Positions 1-5,545 of a stretch of DNA of 6,988 nucleotides are shown piece after piece; position 1 is the stretch's first letter, and every line of letters begins with the position of its first letter. The notes below the pieces were generated by a model. It made no database searches, was not told where the DNA came from, and saw only the letters and a list, made by a program, of their open reading frames with translations. A program made the position numbers and the translations under genes. This DNA comes from JBGPIK01 sp041484845 (lineage in GTDB: Bacteria > Desulfobacterota > Binatia > UBA9968): positions 1 through 6,988 of the forward strand of contig JBGPIK010000367.1 in the NCBI GenBank assembly GCA_041484845.1, written 5' to 3'.

Positions 1-135
1 ATGTCTTCACCCGACCACTCTTTCCCGCAGTACCTGTACACGCGGCCGAGTATGACAGTTCACCAACATTGTGTCCAGTAAATTTATAGATATCCTGCTG
101 AACTGCTTCTCACAGGACTGAAATGTGCTGAATCG
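1..135. other. Left flank with no supportable gene
   Basis: I see no convincing gene here. An ATG at base 1 opens a 26-codon plus-strand frame ending at 81, but it has no visible ribosome site and may be chance. On the minus strand, where a PIN-domain toxin would be expected after the antitoxin-like gene at 136-273, all frames are short and none carries the usual start of a PIN toxin. The stretch may hold an element boundary or a deletion scar. Confidence 0.4.
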
Positions 136-273
136 TTACCTTTCTTTAACCGTCGCCCGACCCTCCAAGAGGCTAATGACTGTCTTGTTGATACTCAGCC
201 CCTTTCCTGCAGCTTCTCTGCGAATGGCTTTAGCAACGCGCGGCGGAACACTTCGTAAGGTAATCGCTTTCAT
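136..273 (-). CDS. Short RHH antitoxin-like protein (FitA/CopG type)
   Basis: A 45-residue protein that looks like the DNA-binding half of a FitA/CopG-type antitoxin. A beta strand (residues 1-8, MKAITLRS) is followed by helix 1 (about 11-24, RVAKAIRREAAGKG) and helix 2 (about 27-38, SINKTVISLLEG), the ribbon-helix-helix order. I chose the start at 273 because GGAGG (285-281 on this strand) lies 7 nt upstream; the frame is open to an ATG at 336, but that extension would run through the operator. Family members usually reach 70-85 residues, with a C-terminal tail that binds a PIN-domain toxin. Here TAA comes right after the RHH fold and no toxin gene follows, so this is an orphan or truncated antitoxin, or a stand-alone regulator. 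The family call is fairly sure; the TA role is not. Confidence 0.72.
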   Translation of the reverse strand: MKAITLRSVPPRVAKAIRREAAGKGLSINKTVISLLEGRATVKER

Positions 274-286
274 CGAAATTCCTCCG

Positions 287-319
287 TGCATCAACAATGC
301 ATCATAATGATGCAATATA
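287..319 (-). promoter_or_regulatory. Palindromic operator and extended -10 of the RHH gene
   Basis: A perfect palindrome with 8-bp arms, TGCATCAT (298-305) and ATGATGCA (307-314), surrounds a single A. A third half-site, TGCATCA (287-293), repeats the left arm at an 11-bp step. On the minus strand the palindrome abuts an extended -10, TGCTATATT (322-314), and the gene starts at 273. RHH antitoxins normally repress their own promoter by binding such repeats, so autoregulation is a reasonable inference. No good -35 is visible. Confidence 0.6.
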
Positions 320-416
320 GCAGGTGTCGAGCGCAATAAAAAGACAACGCCAGCAAAGGATAACCACTGTGAGGCAAAAAACCTTTTGACTTAGTTGGGA
401 AAGCACCGGGCGCGTC

Positions 417-457
417 AAAAAAAGCAAAGGCCACTTTTCGGGTGAAAAGTGGCCTTT
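417..457. terminator. Strong hairpin terminator, probably bidirectional
   Basis: A perfect 14-bp stem (AAAGGCCACTTTTC at 426-439 with GAAAAGTGGCCTTT at 444-457) has a 4-nt loop, GGGT. An A-run at 417-423 gives a U-rich tail on minus-strand transcripts; the plus-strand side has only TTTCT. It insulates the antitoxin-like gene from the region to its right. No minus-strand gene lies directly upstream, so it may instead stop read-through from either side. Confidence 0.7.
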
Positions 458-562
458 CTGAAATCTGGCTCCCTACTGGCACCGATACAGAGCACTGGGA
501 GGAACATTTGCCGTTCATAACAAAATCGTTCGTGAAGCCCGCAAAATCGAAGGAGAATTCCA

Positions 563-778
563 ATGAGTCGCCTCAAACTTAAGGAAGGCAAGCGAGAACT
601 CAACTTAGATTTCGTCTTGGGATCGTTCGGGGGATTTGTTAAACGGCACATCGGCTACGGTCATGAGATCACTATGTGCCTACACCCGGAGGGCAATGGG
701 CTTCTCATCTTTTGCGAGACTTGTGATCCGGAAAGCGGCTTCGACTTACCGCTACAGCACAGACTAAGGTTTCCTTAA
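563..778 (+). CDS. Small hypothetical protein, 71 aa
   Basis: I do not recognise this protein. It has a strong ribosome site, AAGGAG (550-555), 7 nt before the ATG, which supports real translation. The N-terminus is charged (SRLKLKEGKREL), the middle has a glycine-rich stretch (GSFGGFVKRHIGYG), and the C-terminal half alternates hydrophobic and polar residues (LLIFCETCDPESGF) with CETC, a lone CxxC. A single CxxC is not enough for a zinc site within one chain. There is no signal peptide or membrane segment. It stands alone: a strong hairpin lies upstream at 426-457 and a hairpin cluster starts right after its stop. No function can be assigned; it may be an accessory gene of the element. Confidence 0.6.
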   Translation: MSRLKLKEGKRELNLDFVLGSFGGFVKRHIGYGHEITMCLHPEGNGLLIFCETCDPESGFDLPLQHRLRFP

Positions 779-833
779 CCCCCTGGTGGGGCATGCCCGC
801 ACAGCGGGCATAAACAACGGCGGGGTGCCGCCG
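779..833. repeat. Cluster of GC-rich hairpins
   Basis: Three stems follow one another within 55 bases: CCCC/GGGG (780-783 and 788-791), ATGCCCGC/GCGGGCAT (793-800 and 804-811, 3-nt loop), and CGGCGG/CCGCCG (818-823 and 828-833, 4-nt loop). GGGCATGCCC (789-798) is also a palindrome that competes with the first two stems, so alternative folds are possible. There are no U-runs, so simple termination is not the best reading. A structured origin or recombination site is possible but unproven. Confidence 0.5.
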
Positions 834-908
834 GCCCTTCGCCGATAGCTTCCCTAAACAACCATCTGACGTGAAGTAATTGCCACTGACTCGACGGTTT
901 GGAAAGCA

Positions 909-932
909 CCCCCGTGTTCAGTAACACGGGGG
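909..932 (-). terminator. Hairpin downstream of the ParA-RelA operon
   Basis: A perfect 10-bp stem, CCCCCGTGTT (909-918) with AACACGGGGG (923-932), has a CAGT loop. It sits about 120 bases past the stop of the RelA/SpoT-like gene on the minus strand and could end that operon. The following T-run is poor (TGCTTTCC), so it may be a weak or factor-dependent terminator. The rest of 834-1050 shows no gene. Confidence 0.45.
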
Positions 933-1050
933 GTACAAAATACACGGATACAATAAGAGAATGGTTTCGAGTATTCTAATCTAAATAACTAGACAGGGAC
1001 TCTAGAAACGATTGGCCTAAAGCGGGGCCACTAAGTGCTCCTATGGGTGT

Positions 1051-1824
1051 TTATGAAGCGCTGGGTGTCGTGCGTCGCTGTCGCGATGGGGATCGGCGCT
1101 GATTCGCCAAGTTAGAGATGCGGGAATGGTCCGCTAAAGTGGTATAGATTGAGTCAACCAATCGAGTGGCGCTCGAAGTCACTCTTGCGAGGACCTTAAG
1201 TTGCTCACGACAAGGCAGGCTGTCGCATTGGTGTGGGTAATTCATGCTGTGATCGACTTCACCCCAAACCTCCTCCATTAACGTGCGCACCTGGATTTCC
1301 GCCGTCATTTTGGTTCGAGATGCCGATCCAATTACGTAATGCACGCTTGTGTACATCGAAGGGCTTTTAAGGGTGCTGATACCACATGCTTTGAAGAATT
1401 CACGCGACTCGTCATCCCAGGTCCGTGCGGAAGGGCCTTCGAGTAGTGCAAATTTGCTCTCGGCAAATACTTCTCGCAACGCTGTATCTATTTCTCGAAT
1501 TTGTCTCGTATAAAGATGTAGAATCCTTACCCCGAGCAAATCATTGATCTTTCGGATGAGATTGTCCGGTGTGATGCCGAATGGTTTTCCTTCGTCTCGC
1601 GTCTCTTTTAACTTACGAAGCAACTTGTCTCGCAAGTGATCAGGCTCCTTCAATCTCGATCTCATCGAATGGATATGGGGTTTCAGCCTGGAGGAATTCG
1701 AGAGAGCGGGCATCAGCTGATCACGAAATAACTCAAGCTGTGACTTGTAACCGGCGTATGTCTCGATAAGAGAATCGATGCTCTTCCGTTCATTCGGAGC
1801 ATGGCGGATCGTGTGGTTTGTCAT
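1051..1824 (-). CDS. RelA/SpoT-domain nucleotide pyrophosphokinase-like protein
   Basis: A 257-residue single-domain member of the RelA/SpoT synthetase family, whose members move pyrophosphate from ATP to GDP/GTP (alarmones) or, in toxic members, to other targets. Visible motifs: HSMRSRLK (52-59, ATP-binding basic segment), NDLLGVRI (94-101, with likely Mg-binding D95), SPSMYTSVHYVI (154-165, with Y158 in the base-stacking G-loop position), and EIQVRTLMEEVWGEVDH (176-192, with catalytic-type E176). There is no HD hydrolase domain and no ACT or TGS region, so it resembles a small alarmone synthetase rather than housekeeping RelA. The G-loop reads SMYTS instead of the common GYRS/GYQS. The tail after 240 is basic and low in complexity. 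It overlaps the ParA-like gene by ATGA, so the two are translationally coupled. Family sure; product and physiological role unknown. Confidence 0.88.
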   Translation of the reverse strand: MTNHTIRHAPNERKSIDSLIETYAGYKSQLELFRDQLMPALSNSSRLKPHIHSMRSRLKEPDHLRDKLLRKLKETRDEGKPFGITPDNLIRKINDLLGVRILHLYTRQIREIDTALREVFAESKFALLEGPSARTWDDESREFFKACGISTLKSPSMYTSVHYVIGSASRTKMTAEIQVRTLMEEVWGEVDHSMNYPHQCDSLPCREQLKVLARVTSSATRLVDSIYTTLADHSRISNLANQRRSPSRQRRTTPSAS

Positions 1825-2828
1825 ACGGCGTCCCGAATGCGAGTTTCCACCTTATTTGCAAGCGCGGTGAGTGCCCGCTCGGCTTGTACTTTTTGAATGC
1901 TGGTTCCAGTGCTAACTCTATACAATGGAACGCCTTCGCGCTGCGATGCCGGTATGAGACTACCGAAATGCTTTAATTCCCCAAGCTTAAACTGCGATAG
2001 AGTGCCGTGTGCCAGGTTGGGATTGATCTTGCGGAGCAGAGCAACGATTTGAGCATGGATTTCTTTCTCGATCATTGAGAGGTAACGGGAATGCTCTCGG
2101 GCGACTCCTTCGCCATAAACACGGAAAGCTCCTGGCACGTATCCGAGGAACCGAGGCATACCATTGAGCAATAAGGTGCCTTCAGGTGCAAGGTCCGCAA
2201 TTGTGGACCAATCGGTAATCCACGAGCTAAGGCTACGACCGAGCGTTTTTAAGGCCCGCAGAGAGAAGAGATCACAAGAAACCGGAATAATGAAGCAATT
2301 AGAGTCCAAAAGGATTGCGCGATTCAAGGGCCCTATGTTTGGTCCGGAGTCGTAGAATACATAATCGGCTTGCAGATCGCGCGCGATTTGTCCGACTAAC
2401 TCGCTTATCGCAGTTGTTCCACGGAACCCCTTCGGTTTCCTCTGTAGGCACTGAGCCCAAAATTCTGCGAGATCAGTTTCAAAATCCGCCAGGCGAATAT
2501 CTCCAGGAATAAGAAACAAGTTTTCGATGCCGGTCTTGAGTGGTTTTACCGGCTTGAACCCACCGATCGCTTCGGAGACCGGGCGAAGGGCCGACCAAAT
2601 CGTCCTACCCTTATCTGTATCGGACTTATCGAGGAGATCATCGACTACCTCGTCGGCTATGAGATATGACGTCAAATTGCATTGTGGGTCTGAATCGACG
2701 AGCAGCACACACTTACCTTGGTCGGCCAATGTAGCGGCAAGGTTCATGATCAAGGTGGTTTTGCCCACTCCACCTTTATGATTGTAGACGCTAATCTTGG
2801 TCGGCTCAGGATTCTTCGGCGTAGACAT
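1821..2828 (-). CDS. ParA/MinD-type (SIMIBI) ATPase
   Basis: A 335-residue ParA-family P-loop ATPase. The deviant Walker A motif KGGVGKTT is at 18-25 after a short lead, DSDPQCNL follows at 45-52 (the A' aspartate region), and the Walker B-like DYVFYDSGPN is at 155-164. IPVSCDLFSLRAL (181-193) matches the switch region of the family. Both signature lysines of the deviant Walker A are present (K18, K23), so ATP-dependent dimerisation is expected. There is no N-terminal HTH, and no ParB or centromere-like repeat array is nearby, so ordinary plasmid partition is not supported. It lies 11 nt after the 203-aa gene and overlaps the RelA/SpoT-like gene by 4 nt, which places it as the middle of a three-gene unit. 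The long C-terminal part (about 225-310) is not a standard ParA segment that I can place and may contact a partner. Confidence 0.88.
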   Translation of the reverse strand: MSTPKNPEPTKISVYNHKGGVGKTTLIMNLAATLADQGKCVLLVDSDPQCNLTSYLIADEVVDDLLDKSDTDKGRTIWSALRPVSEAIGGFKPVKPLKTGIENLFLIPGDIRLADFETDLAEFWAQCLQRKPKGFRGTTAISELVGQIARDLQADYVFYDSGPNIGPLNRAILLDSNCFIIPVSCDLFSLRALKTLGRSLSSWITDWSTIADLAPEGTLLLNGMPRFLGYVPGAFRVYGEGVAREHSRYLSMIEKEIHAQIVALLRKINPNLAHGTLSQFKLGELKHFGSLIPASQREGVPLYRVSTGTSIQKVQAERALTALANKVETRIRDAV

Positions 2829-2839
2829 GACGGTTGAAA

Positions 2840-3451
2840 CTATGTTTCCTGAGGCGTGGAATTTTTCCGGGAACGTCTGGTACGGGGCTTCCGGCGAATG
2901 GATTCCAGCGCAGCCCTAGCTGCATCGCGGTCGGGAAGTGCTCGGACGAAGCGTTCGCCGGCGGCGCTGAGTTGTCGCTGTCCTTTTGTGGACGGTGCTA
3001 GATAACCCGTTGCTGTTGCATTAATGGCGGCGACGGTGGCGTTTGAAAATTTGGGCTGGGCGGCTTCGGTGTTCAACATGCTTAGATCTACAGTTTTGAA
3101 GTGTGGGGTACCACGATAGTGAGTGAGATAGTACGCTAAACAAGCGATCCGCTCGACATCGGTTTTCGGCTGTTTGTCTAGTAAGAATTCTTTCACCGAC
3201 ATTGATGTGTCTTCAGAAAACGGAGAACGGGATGTTGGACTACTTGGAGGTAATTCACCTGTCGTCAACGCCGTTGCGTTGTCTCGCCCGCGCAAGTCGA
3301 TCTGCAAGAAAAGTGCAGCAGCTTCGAATACTCGCCGCCGAGCCTCAGGCGAAAGAGGGGTCAATGCAGTTATGACACGCTGAAGAACTTGAAAGTCGTC
3401 GACTGTCGTAGCGTCAGAATCGGTCGGTGGGGCCGTGGGGTCGTCTGTCAT
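2840..3451 (-). CDS. Conserved-type protein, first gene of the ParA-RelA operon
   Basis: A 203-residue protein of unknown function. The N-terminus (1-20) is acidic and disordered. A helical segment follows (about 21-51, ending RRRVFEAAALFLQI), then a Ser/Pro/Thr-rich linker (about 60-84), a compact helical domain (about 85-175) and a very basic tail (185-196, IRRKPRTRRSRK). The compact domain, with TDVERIACLAYYLTHYRGT at 97-115 and a later STKGQRQLSAAGERFVRALP stretch, looks like a winged-helix-type fold; I infer this only from its pattern. With the basic tail it could bind nucleic acid. The frame is open to an ATG at 3511, but those 20 extra residues look like translated promoter, so I prefer 3451. 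Neither start has a good ribosome site. It could be a sensor, regulator or antitoxin for the downstream genes. Confidence 0.75.
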   Translation of the reverse strand: MTDDPTAPPTDSDATTVDDFQVLQRVITALTPLSPEARRRVFEAAALFLQIDLRGRDNATALTTGELPPSSPTSRSPFSEDTSMSVKEFLLDKQPKTDVERIACLAYYLTHYRGTPHFKTVDLSMLNTEAAQPKFSNATVAAINATATGYLAPSTKGQRQLSAAGERFVRALPDRDAARAALESIRRKPRTRRSRKNSTPQET

Positions 3452-3452
3452 G

Positions 3453-3486
3453 CGCGAAGTATATCGCGTGACGCGGATTTTGAAAA
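3453..3486 (-). promoter_or_regulatory. Possible promoter and operator of the ParA-RelA operon
   Basis: On the minus strand TATACT (3463-3458) ends 6 nt before the preferred ATG, with a weak TTTTCA (3486-3481) 17 nt upstream. The -10 lies exactly between inverted CGCGA (3453-3457) and TCGCG (3464-3468). Transcription would then start at or next to the ATG, giving a leaderless message, which fits the missing ribosome site. A second TATACT (3555-3550) further upstream is an alternative. Confidence 0.35.
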
Positions 3487-3525
3487 GGATAAAGATCCGG
3501 CCCCTTTTCATACGGTAGGCGGCGT

Positions 3526-3574
3526 GACATTTGACATTTAATAAAATGTAGTATAAATGTCGTTATAACATTTA
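3526..3574 (+). promoter_or_regulatory. Promoter with ACATTT operator repeats for the RHH-Rep operon
   Basis: Five copies of ACATTT or its complement AAATGT lie at 3527, 3534, 3544, 3555 and 3568, and include the inverted pair GACATTTA (3533-3540) and TAAATGTC (3554-3561). They overlap a consensus -35, TTGACA (3531-3536), and a -10, TATAAA (3552-3557), with a short 15-nt spacer. Repeated short half-sites are typical of RHH regulators, and the first gene downstream encodes one, so autorepression is likely. The array may also control the divergent minus-strand operon. Confidence 0.6.
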
Positions 3575-3592
3575 CGCCGAGGGTCGAAAGGC

Positions 3593-4042
3593 ATGAAAAC
3601 AAAAGATCTCATTAATGTGTGGAACGCACCCGACAATAGTCGACTCACACCGAAGCAAATGTCGATTCGGCTGCCGCTGCATGTGGCGGCGAAGCTCTCT
3701 GCTCTTTGTGAAATGTTCCCCAAAAAGACAAAGACTGAGATTATCGGAGATTTACTTGCGACGGCTTTGAATGATGTGGTCGAAGGATTGTCTGTAGAGC
3801 CTTATCCCGAGGAAGAGGGGCATGCTGACCCTGATTTGTACTGGGGCGATAGGAAGCGATACGAGCAATTAGTTAGCAAGTACCTTCAGGAGATGGAGAG
3901 TGAAGAGCACCCCGGGGACGAACCGGAAGAAACGAAACCAGGACCTAAACAAAGAGGGCCGCTCGGTAAAAAACTACAAGTAGGGGCTCGTGGAAAACGG
4001 GCGGCTACAGGAACGAGCGCGCGGAGCCGGCGCAGTAAATAG
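3593..4042 (+). CDS. RHH-type regulator with acidic middle and basic tail
   Basis: A 149-residue protein with a probable ribbon-helix-helix DNA-binding domain: strand MSIRLPL (23-29), helix 1 HVAAKLSALCEMF (30-42), a KKTK turn, and helix 2 TEIIGDLLATALNDVVEGL (48-66). An acidic, proline-containing region follows (about 67-115, with PEEEGHADPD and SEEHPGDEPEE), then a strongly basic, low-complexity tail (118-149) that may help bind DNA. It starts the plus-strand operon and lies 30 nt before the Rep_trans-type gene, as expected for a copy-control or operon repressor. Its own upstream region holds an ACATTT repeat array over the promoter. The ribosome site is weak (GAAAGG near the ATG). The regulator role is inferred from fold and position. 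Confidence 0.75.
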   Translation: MKTKDLINVWNAPDNSRLTPKQMSIRLPLHVAAKLSALCEMFPKKTKTEIIGDLLATALNDVVEGLSVEPYPEEEGHADPDLYWGDRKRYEQLVSKYLQEMESEEHPGDEPEETKPGPKQRGPLGKKLQVGARGKRAATGTSARSRRSK

Positions 4043-4072
4043 TCGGGCCTTGAGCCGAGGCGGTGATTTGGG

Positions 4073-5155
4073 ATGGAAACCGGTTTTTATAAGCTACTGC
4101 TCCACGGTGTCGACACTCTGCAGTGCGCCTATTATCTGCACCAAGAGCGAAAAGGAGATCTCGATTTCGCGCAGCTACTCCAAAGACGCGAGGATCTAAG
4201 GCAGCTCGGCAGGCGCGAGGGTGGAAGCGTTAATTTGGGCGGTGTCGAGTTCATGCTGCATCCACGTGGGACGGGTTCTGGATATCCCTTTTTGCTGACC
4301 AGCGAAAAGTTTAAGATTGAATGCGGGGAATTTAACGACCCCTCCTTCTTCGTGACATTTCCGAGTCAAGCCCTTTGGAGCGAGTCGGCTCCCCTACTTC
4401 ACGAAAATTTTCTTAAATGGGCTCATTCCGTGGGTTTTGTTTCGCACAGTCCTGAACGCTTGTCGCGGGTGGACTTCTGCTTTGATTATAACTTGCCGTT
4501 AATTGATTTTGACGCAGATTGCTTTGTGAGCCGCACGCATAAAGACAGCCAGCATCGGGAACACGGCAAAGTTCAAACTTTCACCCTGGGGCACGGGGGA
4601 ATTGTACTCAGGGTTTACGACAAAGTCGCCGAGATCGAGCAGCAGAGCGATAAGGTCTGGTTTTTCCTGTTGTGGGGACAGAATCAGGGCGTTTGGCGAA
4701 TCGAATGGCAACTCCGAAAAGAGATTTTACGGCAATTTAGGATTTCTACGTTCGAACATCTGCTGCAGCGCCAGGGCGATCTTCTACGATACCTGTGCAC
4801 GGAACACACAACTTTGCGGTCGCCTAATGAAGATGCGAACCGTTCACGGTGGCCCATTCACCCGCTGTGGCAGGATTTGCAAAAGCAGATCGCCGAGCTT
4901 GATCACCTTGGAATCAGTCGCATTGATGGCAAAATCGCCGCACTGGATGAGCGGATGTTGCAGTACGCGATCAGCGTATACGGATATCTGAAAGCGGTCG
5001 CGGCGGTCTACTGCGTCCAGAATGATATTGAAACGATCGATTCGGAAACAGCGCTCGTTCATCTCCGGCAACGGATGTTAGAGCTGCACGACTCCATGAG
5101 CTGGCGTTGTGAAGTTGCAAAACGTATCGCGGCGATTGAGAGCGGCGCATGGTAA
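4073..5155 (+). CDS. Rep_trans-type replication initiator / relaxase-like protein
   Basis: A 360-residue protein matching the pattern of the Rep_trans family (pT181-type initiators, CTX-phage RstA-like proteins, and MobT-like nickases of integrative elements), which nick one DNA strand to start rolling-circle replication or transfer. Family-like segments, in order: SRVDFCFDYN (131-140), GGIVLRVYDKVAEIEQ (175-190) with the typical YDK core, and WRIEWQLRKEILR (208-220). The first 120 residues, including a GSGYPFLL stretch, form the usual N-terminal part, and the last 100 are helical. I cannot assign the catalytic tyrosine with certainty; Y182 is within the conserved YDK. It follows the RHH gene by 30 nt and overlaps the next small ORF by 7 nt. 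The start at 4073 is preceded by a moderate GAGGCGG. It may serve replication, mobilization, or both. Confidence 0.78.
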   Translation: METGFYKLLLHGVDTLQCAYYLHQERKGDLDFAQLLQRREDLRQLGRREGGSVNLGGVEFMLHPRGTGSGYPFLLTSEKFKIECGEFNDPSFFVTFPSQALWSESAPLLHENFLKWAHSVGFVSHSPERLSRVDFCFDYNLPLIDFDADCFVSRTHKDSQHREHGKVQTFTLGHGGIVLRVYDKVAEIEQQSDKVWFFLLWGQNQGVWRIEWQLRKEILRQFRISTFEHLLQRQGDLLRYLCTEHTTLRSPNEDANRSRWPIHPLWQDLQKQIAELDHLGISRIDGKIAALDERMLQYAISVYGYLKAVAAVYCVQNDIETIDSETALVHLRQRMLELHDSMSWRCEVAKRIAAIESGAW

Positions 5156-5385
5156 CAAAAGAGAACATCCTCGCGTTGCTCAACCTCCGCCTCAATCGGA
5201 TTTTGTCGATTGTGGAATTGGTTGCACCCGCAGATAAGTTTCCGATATGTCGAAAGCTCATTTTAGACGAATTCGGAAGGGACAACTTGGGCAAGGATTT
5301 GGACGCTGTTTTCGTGGACTACAAAGGACAGGAACGGGAACGAACGGGCGGGTCCATACCACGCAAGAGAGATGGTGTGTTATGA
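5149..5385 (+). CDS. Small hypothetical protein, 78 aa, coupled to Rep
   Basis: I do not recognise this protein. It starts inside the last codons of the Rep_trans-type gene (7-nt overlap), which suggests translational coupling. Residues 1-42 look helical and amphipathic (ENILALLNLRLNRILSIVEL, then FPICRKLILDEFGR); the C-terminus (57-78) is charged and probably disordered. There is no signal peptide, membrane segment or metal-binding motif. The next small ORF begins directly after its stop. Its place between the initiator and the recombinase suggests an accessory role in element maintenance, but nothing in the sequence shows which. Confidence 0.6.
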   Translation: MVTKENILALLNLRLNRILSIVELVAPADKFPICRKLILDEFGRDNLGKDLDAVFVDYKGQERERTGGSIPRKRDGVL

Positions 5386-5541
5386 GTGACTAGAGAGGAA
5401 AACCCGTTCGAGATAATCGATCAGGGTGTAGGGATTGAGGCGGAGAACATTTCCAAAGAAGAAATAGCACTGCTGGAGAGACATCTTGGCGATGTGCTGA
5501 AGAGACTTGCTATTTTGTTGGTGAATGTAGAAGGGGAGTGA
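5386..5541 (+). CDS. Small hypothetical protein, 51 aa, GTG start
   Basis: A short frame with a GTG start directly after the TGA of the previous gene, ending 4 nt before the recombinase start. The protein begins MTREENPFEII and ends in an amphipathic helix with leucine spacing (about 24-46, from SKEEIALLERHL to KRLAILLV). The tight packing on both sides, plus the strong ribosome site of the recombinase lying inside its last codons, supports a real gene in the operon. Small helical proteins are often found just before large serine recombinases in such elements; a recombination-directionality or accessory role is possible but not shown. A purine-rich AGAGAGATG (5366-5374) lies about 11 nt upstream. 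Confidence 0.55.
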   Translation: MTREENPFEIIDQGVGIEAENISKEEIALLERHLGDVLKRLAILLVNVEGE

Positions 5542-5545
5542 TTTT

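Noticed and set aside
125..307. Plus-strand frame of 60 codons opposite the RHH antitoxin-like gene
   Set aside because: It is antisense to a gene with a clear fold, ribosome site and operator, and its protein has no family pattern.
274..336. Longer N-terminus for the antitoxin-like gene from the ATG at 336
   Set aside because: The extra 21 residues would be encoded by the operator and -10 region, and the strong ribosome site fits only the ATG at 273.
384..420. Inverted pair TTTTGAC (384-390) and GTCAAAA (414-420)
   Set aside because: Seven-base arms 23 nt apart next to an A-run are easily found by chance, and no gene start or end fits them.
1821..2828. Plasmid partition role for the ParA-like ATPase
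   Set aside because: There is no ParB-like gene and no parS-like iteron array nearby, and the gene is coupled to a RelA/SpoT-like gene instead.
3452..3511. Longer N-terminus for the first operon gene from the ATG at 3511
   Set aside because: The 20 extra residues are basic and hydrophobic, unlike the acidic disordered lead that follows, and neither ATG has a ribosome site to favour it. It remains possible but less likely.
4602..4991. 129-codon plus-strand frame inside the Rep_trans-type gene
   Set aside because: It is in another frame of a well-supported gene, rich in Ser, Arg and Cys as expected of a shadow, and has no ribosome site.
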